A stretch of 64,000 nt of DNA from W1P20-047 sp045118335 (GTDB lineage: Bacteria; Actinomycetota; Coriobacteriia; Coriobacteriales; Eggerthellaceae). Of the stretch, positions 17,475 to 25,591 are shown piece after piece. The translations under genes were made by a program, and so were the position numbers. Within the stretch, counting starts at the first letter, position 1; each line of letters begins with the position of its first letter. Location: contig JBGUXY010000027.1 of the NCBI GenBank assembly GCA_045118335.1, positions 1 to 64,000 on the forward strand, read 5' to 3'. The notes under the pieces were generated by a model that was not told where the DNA came from, did no database searches, and saw only the letters and a program-made list of their open reading frames with translations.

Positions 17475-18147
17475 TAAGAAGGCCGAAAAGACTGTCGACC
17501 CTTATGATCCCGCCTCTATCTACCATTCCATCTTCGGCAGCAAGATGGCTGGCCACCAGCAGCTTTGGCCCGACATCGACCTGGACGAGTTGAAGTCGAT
17601 CAACCCTGATTGCGTAGGCTGGATACACATGGGCGCAAGCCCCATAAGCTACCCCGTGGTGAAGCAACACTTCGACCGGAGCTACTATCTCACACACAAC
17701 TTCAGCGGCGAGGAGTCAATTCACGGACAGGTTTCCATGGACTTCCAACACGGTGGATGCATGGGCGAGCGCACGACCGTGCTGAACGCCCACCATATGA
17801 GGGACTGGTCGATGTTCAAGGCAATCGTGAGCTTGGAAGACCCGGATTACCTCGCCGCGCATCCCATCGTCGAGCTCATTTGCGAAAACGTGCGTTATAC
17901 CGCGCGCTGGTTCGCGGGCGTAAACTACCAGGCAAGTGACCCATGGCCCAAACGCGTCCGCTTCGCCGACGACGCGGACTTCGAAGCGTGGCTCGCGCGC
18001 ATCATGTCCGAGAGCATCGTTCCCGCCGATGTGCATCCCTGCGCATGCGATCGTTTGCTCGTATGCAACACGTGCTCCAACGACTATCCTCCTTGCGACA
18101 CGTACGCTGCCCTAGCCGTCGTTGAGGAAGAAACGGTAATCGAATGA
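17467..18147 (+). CDS. Class B sortase-like protein lacking a membrane anchor
   Basis: 226 aa with the class B sortase core: INPDCVGWIHMGASPISYPVV (45-65), YYLTHNFSGEESIHGQVSMD, then NAHHMRDWSMFK with His109 and LLVCNTCSND with Cys203 as the presumed catalytic pair. The usual catalytic Arg about ten residues after the Cys is not seen (DTYAALAVV there). Normal sortases have an N-terminal anchor; this one starts with a charged MADKKAEKTVDPYD and has no hydrophobic segment. It holds eight Cys, five of them in 192-210. The start is a TTG at 17467 with GGGGGCGAG upstream; it overlaps the precursor by 8 bases, so translation is coupled. A processing role on the precursor is inferred. Confidence 0.78.
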   Translation: MADKKAEKTVDPYDPASIYHSIFGSKMAGHQQLWPDIDLDELKSINPDCVGWIHMGASPISYPVVKQHFDRSYYLTHNFSGEESIHGQVSMDFQHGGCMGERTTVLNAHHMRDWSMFKAIVSLEDPDYLAAHPIVELICENVRYTARWFAGVNYQASDPWPKRVRFADDADFEAWLARIMSESIVPADVHPCACDRLLVCNTCSNDYPPCDTYAALAVVEEETVIE

Positions 18148-18833
18148 TACTTGACCGCCTGACAATCACCGAAGGTGAGCGCGTTGTAGTGGTCGCGCCG
18201 CATCCAGACGACGAGAGCCTCGGCGCCGCAAGCGTGCTTTTGAACCATCCCGCCCAGACAGATGTGTACGTGGTGTCGGACGGCAGCCTGGGCAACCCCG
18301 CCATGGAGCCCGCAAAGGTGGCTGCCAGACGCCGAGCCGAATTCGAATCCGCCATGGCAATCGTGAGTCCGAACAGCTTCCATTGGCTGGGGTTCCCCGA
18401 CGCTCACCTGCCCGAGCATCCCGAATGCGCAAGCGCAATCGACTTCACCCGCTATTCGAAAGCATTCTTACCTTGGACCAACAGCCTCCATCCCGACCAC
18501 CAAGCGCTCGCGCGGTTTTGCCTGAATCGCATCCGCAAACAGGGGGCGGCCTGCGAGGCGTATTCGTATGAAGTGCAGGCACCGTTTCGCAGTCCGACGC
18601 ATTTCGTCGACATCACCGACATTGTCAAACGCAAGCGGGACCTTATCGCTTGCTATGAGAGCACGCTTGAGCTCTACCCACAAGACGTGGTGACACTCGC
18701 CCTGAACAAGTTCCGATCGTGCCAGCGCGAAGAGCCCACCCGCTGGTGCGAATGCTTCCTTCACGTCGATTTGAATGGCAACGTGATTCCACCCGTGACG
18801 CCAGGTGCCAAGATGGATGTGAAATCGTGGTAG
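18144..18833 (+). CDS. PIG-L (LmbE-like) deacetylase
   Basis: 229 aa, the size of single-domain PIG-L/LmbE proteins. The zinc-binding motif VVVAPHPDDESLGAA is at residues 16-30 and a second metal His is in SLHPDHQA. The family removes acetyl groups from N-acetylglucosamine-type amines in thiol, glycolipid and antibiotic pathways. Its ATG overlaps the sortase-like stop as ATGA, so the two are translationally coupled. This tight link to a leader peptide and a soluble sortase fold is unusual; it may act on a sugar or amide carried by the peptide product, which is inference. Confidence 0.88.
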   Translation: MILDRLTITEGERVVVVAPHPDDESLGAASVLLNHPAQTDVYVVSDGSLGNPAMEPAKVAARRRAEFESAMAIVSPNSFHWLGFPDAHLPEHPECASAIDFTRYSKAFLPWTNSLHPDHQALARFCLNRIRKQGAACEAYSYEVQAPFRSPTHFVDITDIVKRKRDLIACYESTLELYPQDVVTLALNKFRSCQREEPTRWCECFLHVDLNGNVIPPVTPGAKMDVKSW

Positions 18834-18840
18834 CCGTCAA

Positions 18841-18846
18841 TATAAT
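18841..18846 (+). promoter_or_regulatory. Possible -10 box just before the ydcF-like ATG
   Basis: A consensus TATAAT ends nine bases before the ATG at 18856, so a transcript from it would be leaderless or nearly so. No clear -35 is present. The gene may also be read from the upstream operon. Confidence 0.4.
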
Positions 18847-18855
18847 GGGACAGCT

Positions 18856-19605
18856 ATGAGCGTTGGCATGGCCATAGCACTCGCCGTAATCGGCATAGCG
18901 TGCGCAGCTTACGGGCTGAGATTCGTCTTCAGCGAGACAAAGATGCGCTTCCACTTCTTCTGGTTTGGCCTCGCAGCCGTGCTCGTGACGCCAGTTGCCC
19001 TGGTGGCAACAGACCTGTGGGAAGCGATTCCTTCCGCGGTACATGCGACGGTCGCGTTGGCCCTCGCCCTCTTCGCCTCGTATGAGACCGCCTTCGCCGC
19101 GCTCGTCATGCGGCATTTCCGCGACAAGGCCCCCGCAGGCCTGGACTATGTGGTCGTGCTCGGCGCACAGGTTTTCGAATGGGGTCCAGGACACACGCTG
19201 GCGAACAGGCTCGACGTAGCCTGTGCCTACCTGGCAGAAAACCCGCAGACCCGCTGCATCGCATGCGGTGCCCAAGGGACGAGCGAGCCTATGCCCGAAG
19301 CCCAAGCCGAAGCAGACTACCTGGAAGCCCGCGGCATCGCCCGCGACCGCATACTGCTCGAAGACCAATCGCATAGCACCGCCGAAAACCTGCGCAACGC
19401 CGCGACGATGATCGATGCAAAACACGACGTCATAGGAATCGTGACGAGCGACTTCCACGTGTCCCGCTCTTTGCGCATCGCGCACAAGGCGGGCTTCGCG
19501 CACACATTCGGCATGTCCGCTGCAGCCGTCAGCCGCTTCCCGCTGAACAACATCGTCCGCGAGTCCTTCGCCTGGACCAAAGACATCCTATCCGGCAATG
19601 CATGA
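18856..19605 (+). CDS. YdcF/SanA-like DUF218 family protein
   Basis: 249 aa. Three hydrophobic helices at the N-terminus (about 3-20, 33-53 and 58-82) precede a DUF218 domain: YVVVLGAQV, LANRLDVACAYL, AEADYLEARGIA, LLEDQSHSTAENLRNA and GIVTSDFHVSRS. DUF218 proteins are membrane-linked and tied to envelope integrity (SanA) or nucleotide/SAM binding (YdcF). It lies 22 bases after the PIG-L gene and could be the fourth gene of that operon, although a TATAAT in the gap could drive it alone. Confidence 0.85.
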   Translation: MSVGMAIALAVIGIACAAYGLRFVFSETKMRFHFFWFGLAAVLVTPVALVATDLWEAIPSAVHATVALALALFASYETAFAALVMRHFRDKAPAGLDYVVVLGAQVFEWGPGHTLANRLDVACAYLAENPQTRCIACGAQGTSEPMPEAQAEADYLEARGIARDRILLEDQSHSTAENLRNAATMIDAKHDVIGIVTSDFHVSRSLRIAHKAGFAHTFGMSAAAVSRFPLNNIVRESFAWTKDILSGNA

Positions 19606-19625
19606 CCCGCTCGTCTGAAGGCTGT

Positions 19626-21209
19626 TCATTCTCTGTATCGCACGCCCTCTTCTTCTGCCACCATGACGATGCAGCTAATCACGTTGATCAAGTTCTGCAA
19701 GCCGCCCAGAAACACTTCGAGGTAGAACGCCATGCATATCATATCGTAGGAGCCAAGATAGGTGATGATGATGAGCGTGCCGATGAGGATGGATCCTGGC
19801 TGATTCGGTGCGCCAAACGATAGGAACAAAACCAGCGCGGCAATGACCGCAATATTTACCGCAGATACATTCAAACCCGAGGCGAAAACGAAGAGCATGG
19901 CAACGAGCATGAGCAGGTAGCAGTTCCCGTCGAGGTTGTTCTGCGCCAAAACCGGCATAGCGCGCGAAACCCTTCTCCTGTCCATCCCATAGTGCCTGGC
20001 GCAGTACCTGACGTTGTACGGGACCGCATCGATGACCGAGCCGATGGCGATGTTTTCGCGCAAGAGCGGCAGGAGCTTCTTAACGAAAGGACCCACTTTC
20101 ACGCCCTTCAACTTCAACCTGATCGCATAGGTGGCATAAACCAGGCCAGTGCTTACGATGGCGAAGAGAATGAGCACCAACGTGCCTATATTGGTGTCCA
20201 TCTCTCCGCCGCTATCGAGCAGAACGTCCAGAATTGACAGGAAACAGGCGACGGGAAGTGCAACCATGACAATGCTGAGCATGTGAGAGAACAGTTCGTA
20301 GCAGGCTTCGATCGCCGTCTTCAGCACATCGAAGTACTCGCTCGCCGAGCAAAGGGCATTGGTGACGAGCAGCGCTACCACGATGAGCGGAATGGGCGAA
20401 AAAGCCGTGAAAGGCTCGAAGACGTTGTCTGGAACCATCGAGATAACGGCTTCCGAAAACGTCCACCTAACGTCCTCGCCGGCGAATTCGGCAACGTATC
20501 CTCGCCAACCTGAAAAGATGTACGCCAAGGCGAAGCACAGCCCAAGGGCAAGCAAGACGGCAAATGCCGACGTGACGATGGACTTCGCACGCAGCCTGCG
20601 GGCGTTCGAGCTCCGCTCGGATATAACAAACGTGTCCGATGCATTCTTTAGAAGGGAAAAGAAGGTTACGGGCGCGCCCACCATGAGCATGGCATTCGCG
20701 AACAGGCGCTCGAATGGGAACACGTAATCGTCGAGCAGGGCCTTTTGATCATCGTAGCCGATAAATGCGTTGATGACTGCGTATACAGCGATGGCGAGCA
20801 AGATTCCAGCGCCACACGAAAGGTAGTGGCCCCTAGGGCTCTTGCGCATGTAAAGGCGGATGACGTTGTAGCCGAAGCGGTAGCTGTGCGAGATTTTGTC
20901 GGCGTAGCCCTCTAGAATCCTGAACTCCAGCGACAGGCCATCGTCGTCCTCTTCGGAAAACGCGAATCTCTTTCCCTCGTAGCCGATCTTCAGGCAAATG
21001 CTACCGAGCCTGTCTTCCGCCGCGATGTCGAGTGTAGTGCCGGGGCTTATTGCCTGCATGAGCACCGCATTGAACACCGCCTCGAAGACGACTGCCGTCT
21101 CCGATGCAATCTGGGGACTTACCGAGGTGTTGTCCAGCAGATTCTTGATGAAAGCTTGAGCTTCATCGAATCCTTCGATGCCAGCAGGTACCTTTATGCC
21201 TTTCCGCAT
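19626..21209 (-). CDS. SDF (dicarboxylate:cation) symporter fused to an ATPase-like N-terminal domain
   Basis: 527 aa. Residues about 1-130 are soluble and resemble a HATPase_c/RsbW-type anti-sigma fold (ASETAVVFEAVFNAVL as N-box, then ILEGYADKISHSYRFGYNVIRLYM). About eight helices follow, with the C-terminal signature of the glutamate/dicarboxylate symporter family: GSVIDAVPYNVRYCARHYGM and LAQNNLDGNC (usually NMDGT). A regulatory or substrate-sensing N-domain on a carrier is uncommon. The start is set at 21209, where GAGAAAAGAC precedes the ATG; 21221 is possible as a leaderless start, since TATAAT ends seven bases before it. It converges on the YdcF gene. Confidence 0.8.
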   Translation of the reverse strand: MRKGIKVPAGIEGFDEAQAFIKNLLDNTSVSPQIASETAVVFEAVFNAVLMQAISPGTTLDIAAEDRLGSICLKIGYEGKRFAFSEEDDDGLSLEFRILEGYADKISHSYRFGYNVIRLYMRKSPRGHYLSCGAGILLAIAVYAVINAFIGYDDQKALLDDYVFPFERLFANAMLMVGAPVTFFSLLKNASDTFVISERSSNARRLRAKSIVTSAFAVLLALGLCFALAYIFSGWRGYVAEFAGEDVRWTFSEAVISMVPDNVFEPFTAFSPIPLIVVALLVTNALCSASEYFDVLKTAIEACYELFSHMLSIVMVALPVACFLSILDVLLDSGGEMDTNIGTLVLILFAIVSTGLVYATYAIRLKLKGVKVGPFVKKLLPLLRENIAIGSVIDAVPYNVRYCARHYGMDRRRVSRAMPVLAQNNLDGNCYLLMLVAMLFVFASGLNVSAVNIAVIAALVLFLSFGAPNQPGSILIGTLIIITYLGSYDMICMAFYLEVFLGGLQNLINVISCIVMVAEEEGVRYRE

Positions 21210-21228
21210 GTCTTTTCTCATGCGCAGG

Positions 21229-21234
21229 ATTATA
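21229..21234 (-). promoter_or_regulatory. -10 box next to the symporter start
   Basis: On the minus strand a consensus TATAAT lies seven bases before the ATG at 21221 and about twenty before the ATG at 21209. This places transcription start on or near the first codon. Confidence 0.4.
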
Positions 21235-21366
21235 GCGCATCGGCTCGACGATATGGTTCGATGCATTGCGCCCAAAAACGACATGGAACCCTCGTCGGGT
21301 GGCGTTCGCGAGTTTGAGGGTATAGTACCTAGGGTTGCGCAAAAGCCCTAATCAACATGGTCTAAA

Positions 21367-21394
21367 CCCTGCCAAAACAAGAGCAGGGCCTTTT
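21367..21394. terminator. Hairpin after idi
   Basis: CCCTGC (21367-21372) pairs with GCAGGG (21383-21388) around a 10-nt loop, directly next to the idi stop. T4 follows on the plus strand and TTT on the minus strand, so it is a moderate terminator. Confidence 0.55.
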
Positions 21395-21395
21395 G

Positions 21396-21959
21396 TTATG
21401 GCTCTAACTGCGAAAGGACGAGCGACAAGACGGTAAAGGCCCAGGGGGCGAACAGGTCGGGGCGCTCGGCCAGCAGGGTCGCGAGCTCTCTGGTGCATGC
21501 CCATCGCGTGGCGCCCACCTCGGCGGGATTGGGATTGGGCTCGCCGGTACAGTTGCCCACGATTACGTGGTCGTATTCGTATTCAACCAGACCGTTCTCG
21601 AAGGGAGCACGGTAGACGAACGCCGCGATCTCGCGTAAGTTGACGGCATCGACACCCAGCTCTTCGCGTGTGCGGCGATACGCTGCATCCAAAAGGTCTT
21701 CCCCCGCCCTGGGATGTGAGCAGCACGAATTAGCCCACAGTCCCGCACTGTGATACTTCCCTTCCGCACGCTGTGCCAACAGTAATTCGGAGCCAGCCTC
21801 TCCATCGCGCAGAAGCACCACGGAAAACGCCCGATGCAGCAAGCCTTCGCGGTGCGTACGCTCCTTCGTTGCCACGCCCACCTGCCGATCCAGTCCATCA
21901 ACCAAAACCAGCTGGTCTTCGCGTGCCGGATCGCCCGCCATGACGTCTTCGATACCCAT
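21396..21959 (-). CDS. idi: Isopentenyl-diphosphate delta-isomerase, type 1
   Basis: 187 aa Nudix-fold enzyme that converts IPP to DMAPP in isoprenoid synthesis. Recognisable features are LLHRAFSVVLL, LLLAQRAEGKYHSAGLWANSCCSHPRAGE with the catalytic Cys, AAYRRTREELG as Nudix box, and LVEYEYDHVIVG with the catalytic Glu. AGGAGGAG lies before the ATG. It starts 12 bases after the aldo/keto reductase stop and is probably in one operon with it. Confidence 0.93.
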   Translation of the reverse strand: MGIEDVMAGDPAREDQLVLVDGLDRQVGVATKERTHREGLLHRAFSVVLLRDGEAGSELLLAQRAEGKYHSAGLWANSCCSHPRAGEDLLDAAYRRTREELGVDAVNLREIAAFVYRAPFENGLVEYEYDHVIVGNCTGEPNPNPAEVGATRWACTRELATLLAERPDLFAPWAFTVLSLVLSQLEP

Positions 21960-21971
21960 AGGTCTCTCCTC

Positions 21972-23084
21972 CTACTCCAATGCATCCACGCATTCGCGCA
22001 GCTGGTCGATGATATCGATGCGCTGGGGGCAGGCATCCTCGCATTGGCCGCACCCGATGCAAGCGCTGGCGGGATTGCCATCGGCTATGGCATCACGGTA
22101 AGATTCGCGCGCATCCTCAATGTGGCCGCCCACGAGCTGTTTGTTCATCGCCGCGAACACATCTGGAATGGGAATCTGCATTGGACAGCCTTCCCGGCAG
22201 TACCCGCACGCCGTGCAGGGGATGTCCTTGGAATGGCCGATAAGCTCGCGCACCTGGCGAATCACTTCCATCTCGCGCTCGTCGAGCGGATGGAAATCGC
22301 GCATGAAGGACACGTTATCGCGCATCTGCTCCATGTTCGACATGCCGGAAAGCACCATGAGAATCCCATCGAGCGACGCTGCGAAGCGTATAGCCCACGA
22401 CGCTGTCGAAGCACCTGGGTTCACTTCCTCCATCAGCGAACGAGCCTGAGACGGCAGGTTCACCAGCGTACCGCCCTTCACGGGCTCCATCACCACGATG
22501 GGCTTGTTATGAGCTCGTGCCACCTCATAGTTCGCGCGTGACGTGATGCGGGGATTGTCCCAATCGGCATAGTTGATCTGCAGCTGCACGAAATCGACCT
22601 CGGGATGCTCGGTGAGAATCTTGTCGAGCAACTTCGGCCCCGCATGGAAGGAGAACCCGAACTGGCGCACCGTGCCCGCTCGCTTCAGGTCGGCCACGTA
22701 ATCCCACAACCCGAGCATTTCGTAGCTCTTGTAGTTGGAGCCCATCAAGCAGTGCAGCAAGTAGTTATCAACGTAATCGAGGCCCAACTTGGACATGCTC
22801 GTGTGAATCTGCTTGCGCGCGAGCTTGGGCGTGGGTGCAACCATGGTGTTCAGCTTGGTGGCGATGACGTAAGAATCACGCGGATAGCGTTTCACCAGGG
22901 CTTTGTGAGTGGCGATCTCCGAGCCTGGGTAAATGCGCGCCGTATCGAAATAGGTGAAACCCGACTCCAGGAACAGGTCCACCATCTGACACATCTGCTT
23001 CACGTCGATGCGCGCAGCCTTGCGAGGCAACCGCATGAGCCCGAAACCGAGCTTTCCGATGCTTTCTTTGCCATGCGTTTCCAC
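21972..23084 (-). CDS. Aldo/keto reductase with C-terminal 4Fe-4S domain
   Basis: 370 aa. The N-terminal two-thirds is an AKR barrel: GFGLMRLP, YFDTARIYPGSE with the catalytic Tyr, VIATKL, and DYVDNYLLHCL. The C-terminus carries two Cys clusters, CTACGYCREGCPMQIPIP and CIGCGQCEDACPQRIDI, as in the Fe-S AKR group of anaerobes. A cytosolic NAD(P)H- or ferredoxin-linked carbonyl reductase is likely. The start is a GTG at 23084 with AAGGAG five bases upstream; the longer frame to 23174 is not supported. Confidence 0.9.
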   Translation of the reverse strand: METHGKESIGKLGFGLMRLPRKAARIDVKQMCQMVDLFLESGFTYFDTARIYPGSEIATHKALVKRYPRDSYVIATKLNTMVAPTPKLARKQIHTSMSKLGLDYVDNYLLHCLMGSNYKSYEMLGLWDYVADLKRAGTVRQFGFSFHAGPKLLDKILTEHPEVDFVQLQINYADWDNPRITSRANYEVARAHNKPIVVMEPVKGGTLVNLPSQARSLMEEVNPGASTASWAIRFAASLDGILMVLSGMSNMEQMRDNVSFMRDFHPLDEREMEVIRQVRELIGHSKDIPCTACGYCREGCPMQIPIPDVFAAMNKQLVGGHIEDARESYRDAIADGNPASACIGCGQCEDACPQRIDIIDQLRECVDALE

Positions 23085-23284
23085 GTGTGCTCCTTCATCG
23101 TTTCGTAACCTTGCTGCCATTGTATACGAACACTGGGAACCGATTCGCATCCGATATGGAAAACGGCACGTCACCCTGTTACCTGCAATTCGAGTGAATG
23201 CTATCAGATACTCTTCCGCTCCTCTGCTGCTTTATGGCGTTGTAGTAAACTCGTCACATTGCGGACGACCGTGGGGAGACGCCT

Positions 23285-24901
23285 ATGACAGACGACAAAA
23301 CCAAACAGCGCAACGACCTTACCGATAGCCCGAACTCTGAAGTCCTGGATCCCGAAGCTCCCAAGGACGGGCAAACCGTCCGAGAGCCGCGCCTGCCGAA
23401 CCTGTTTTGGGCGCTGGTTCCCATCCTGGCCATGGTGGGGTTGATGCTCTACGTGTTCGGTTTCGTGGCGAACCCCGACGTCTACGACGCGGCTCACATG
23501 CCGCTGCTGTGCTCCATTGTGGTTGCGTGCGTAGTGGGCATGGTGCACGGACGCTCGTTTCGTTACATGCTGGGCGGTATCTTGGAGCGACTGGCAACCT
23601 CGATGGAGGCCATCCTCATCCTGCTGATGGTAGGCCTGCTCATCAGCGCGTTCATGATCAGCGGGACCATCCCAGCACTCATCTATTACGGGCTTGACCT
23701 GCTGAAACCTTCCGTGTTCCTTCCCGTGGGCTGCATCCTGTGCGCCGTCGTCGGCATGGCTTGCGGCTCCTCGTGGACGGCCACGGCCACCGTGGGCATC
23801 GCGTTCATGACCATCGGCACGGGACTGGGAATCAACCCCGCCATCACTGCTGGGATGATCATCTCCGGAGCCTATGTGGGCGACAAGTTCAGCCCGCTTT
23901 CCGATACGACAAACCTAGCGGCGGCAGTCGCTGAAACGGGATTGTTCGACCATGTGCGGGCGATGACCTCCACCACCGGACCCGTGTTCGCCATCGCGCT
24001 GGTCGTCTACACGCTGCTCGGATTGCGCGTGGATGCGAACGGATATGACCCCGCCGTAGCGCAGGGCATTCAGAACGCCATCGCCGGGACGTTCAACATC
24101 AACCCCCTGGTGCTGCTTCCCATTGCCGTGATCATCGTGGTGTGCGTCATGCGCGTGCCGGGACTGGTGGGCGTGGCGATCAGCGTGGTCACGGGCGTGG
24201 TGTTCGCCCTCGTGTTCCAAGCGCCCTATCCCGCCGGCGACATGTTCTCCATCCTTCACTATGGCCCCCACATCGTCACGGGCAATGAGTACGTGGACGT
24301 GGCACTGGCCAAGGGGGGCTTGAACAACCAGCTGTGGACCATCTCGCTCGTGATCCTGGCAGTGTCGTTTGGCGGCTCGCTCGAGAGGTGCGGCTCGATC
24401 GAGCGGCTCTTCGGCGGGCTGAAGCATCTGCTGAACAAAGTTGGATCGCTTGTCGGGTGCACGCTTTTGACCTCGCTGTTCTGCGATGCCGTGATGTGCG
24501 ACCAGTATCTGGGCATCGGCATTCCCGCCCCCCTCTATGCCGACAAGTTCGACGAGATGGGCTTAGCGCGCAACATGCTCTCGCGCACGTTGGAAGACGC
24601 CGGCACCATGTGGAGCCCGCTGTTCCCCTGGACGGCATGCGGAGCCTACCAGATGAGCGTATTGGGATTGAGCCCCTTCGCGTACTTCCCCTTTGCGTTC
24701 GTGAACGTGTTGAGCCCCTTCTACGCCGCCGCCACCGCCATGCTGGGCCGCAACATCTTCTGGGCCGACGGGTCATACACGAACCTGCTGGGCAAGACGA
24801 AGAAGGGAAAGCCCGCCGAAAGCCCCGATGCCGTGCGCGCAGTTGCGCTTGCCAACCTAGCGGCAGCCCGCGATGCCGGTCGCGCCCCCAAACCCGAGTA
24901 G
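23285..24901 (+). CDS. nhaC: NhaC family Na+/H+ antiporter
   Basis: 538 aa with about twelve helices. A charged 35-residue N-terminus precedes the first helix. Family motifs are visible in GMACGSSWTATATVGIAFMTIGTGLGINPAITAGM-type helices and in GAYVGDKFSPLSDTTNLA. It probably exports sodium in exchange for protons, or malate/lactate as in NhaC relatives (MleN). GGGGAGAC lies before the ATG. It is divergent from the AKR-idi operon and upstream of the C-GCAxxG-C-C and modD genes. Confidence 0.9.
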   Translation: MTDDKTKQRNDLTDSPNSEVLDPEAPKDGQTVREPRLPNLFWALVPILAMVGLMLYVFGFVANPDVYDAAHMPLLCSIVVACVVGMVHGRSFRYMLGGILERLATSMEAILILLMVGLLISAFMISGTIPALIYYGLDLLKPSVFLPVGCILCAVVGMACGSSWTATATVGIAFMTIGTGLGINPAITAGMIISGAYVGDKFSPLSDTTNLAAAVAETGLFDHVRAMTSTTGPVFAIALVVYTLLGLRVDANGYDPAVAQGIQNAIAGTFNINPLVLLPIAVIIVVCVMRVPGLVGVAISVVTGVVFALVFQAPYPAGDMFSILHYGPHIVTGNEYVDVALAKGGLNNQLWTISLVILAVSFGGSLERCGSIERLFGGLKHLLNKVGSLVGCTLLTSLFCDAVMCDQYLGIGIPAPLYADKFDEMGLARNMLSRTLEDAGTMWSPLFPWTACGAYQMSVLGLSPFAYFPFAFVNVLSPFYAAATAMLGRNIFWADGSYTNLLGKTKKGKPAESPDAVRAVALANLAAARDAGRAPKPE

Positions 24902-25058
24902 CGTTTGACTCTAGAGGCAGCTTGACTTTGACCCTTGGATAAACTAGCCCCACGTGGATTAGATGCACAGAGCGCGGGTATGCATTGCGTCACAATAGGT
25001 ACTTGGGTTACCGTACGCATGGACGTAAGACCGGCAAATCCGCGTGGAGAGGATCATG

Positions 25059-25493
25059 ATGGCCAAAACGGTTGACGAACGTGTCACATATGCAAGGGAA
25101 CTGCACGGTAAGGGATTCAACTGCGCTCAGTGCGTGGCCGTCGCCGCTGCGGACCTCACGGGGGTTGACGAGGACACAATCTGCCGTGCAGCCGAAGGAT
25201 TCGGCGGTGGCATGGGCGGCAACAGCGAAACGTGCGGTGCCATTTCCGGTGGCGCGCTGGTGTTCGGATGCTACAGCAGCCATGGCCTGGCCGACCCTGC
25301 AGCGAAGGTAGCCACGACGGCAATGTCTCGTCAGCTGGTCGCCCGTTTCCGCCAGATGAACGGGGCCACCACCTGCACCGACCTGCTTGGCCTGCCCGAC
25401 AAGGAGCAGCTGCGCTCATGTGAAGGATGCATCGAAGACGCGTTGCGCATTACCTGTGACTTGCTGGAAAACGGCCCCGCCGAGGAGGCATAG
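25059..25493 (+). CDS. C-GCAxxG-C-C family (putative redox) protein
   Basis: 144 aa. The family pattern is visible: FNCAQCVAVAAA, GFGGGMGGNSETCGAISGGALVFG, then TCTDLLG and SCEGCIEDALRIT. Members are small, probably redox- or metal-active cytosolic proteins of anaerobes; the biochemical role is not known to me. The ATG at 25059 is preferred, with GAGAGG six bases before it; ATG 25056 and GTG 25044 are alternatives. A second family member lies at 35147-35623. Confidence 0.88.
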   Translation: MAKTVDERVTYARELHGKGFNCAQCVAVAAADLTGVDEDTICRAAEGFGGGMGGNSETCGAISGGALVFGCYSSHGLADPAAKVATTAMSRQLVARFRQMNGATTCTDLLGLPDKEQLRSCEGCIEDALRITCDLLENGPAEEA

Positions 25494-25545
25494 ACGCTTG
25501 TTGAGCGAATCGGCGACTTGCGTTATCCTTGCTCGAAAATAAAAC

Positions 25546-25590
25546 CTGCTGGTTCAGCTTTCACCATGCAGGAGAGAAGGAGACCAGCAG
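25546..25590 (+). promoter_or_regulatory. Leader stem flanking the modD ribosome site
   Basis: CTGCTGGT (25546-25553) is an exact complement of ACCAGCAG (25583-25590), which ends one base before the modD ATG. The ribosome site AAGGAG sits directly beside the right arm. Folding could limit translation initiation. Confidence 0.4.
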
Positions 25591-25591
25591 C

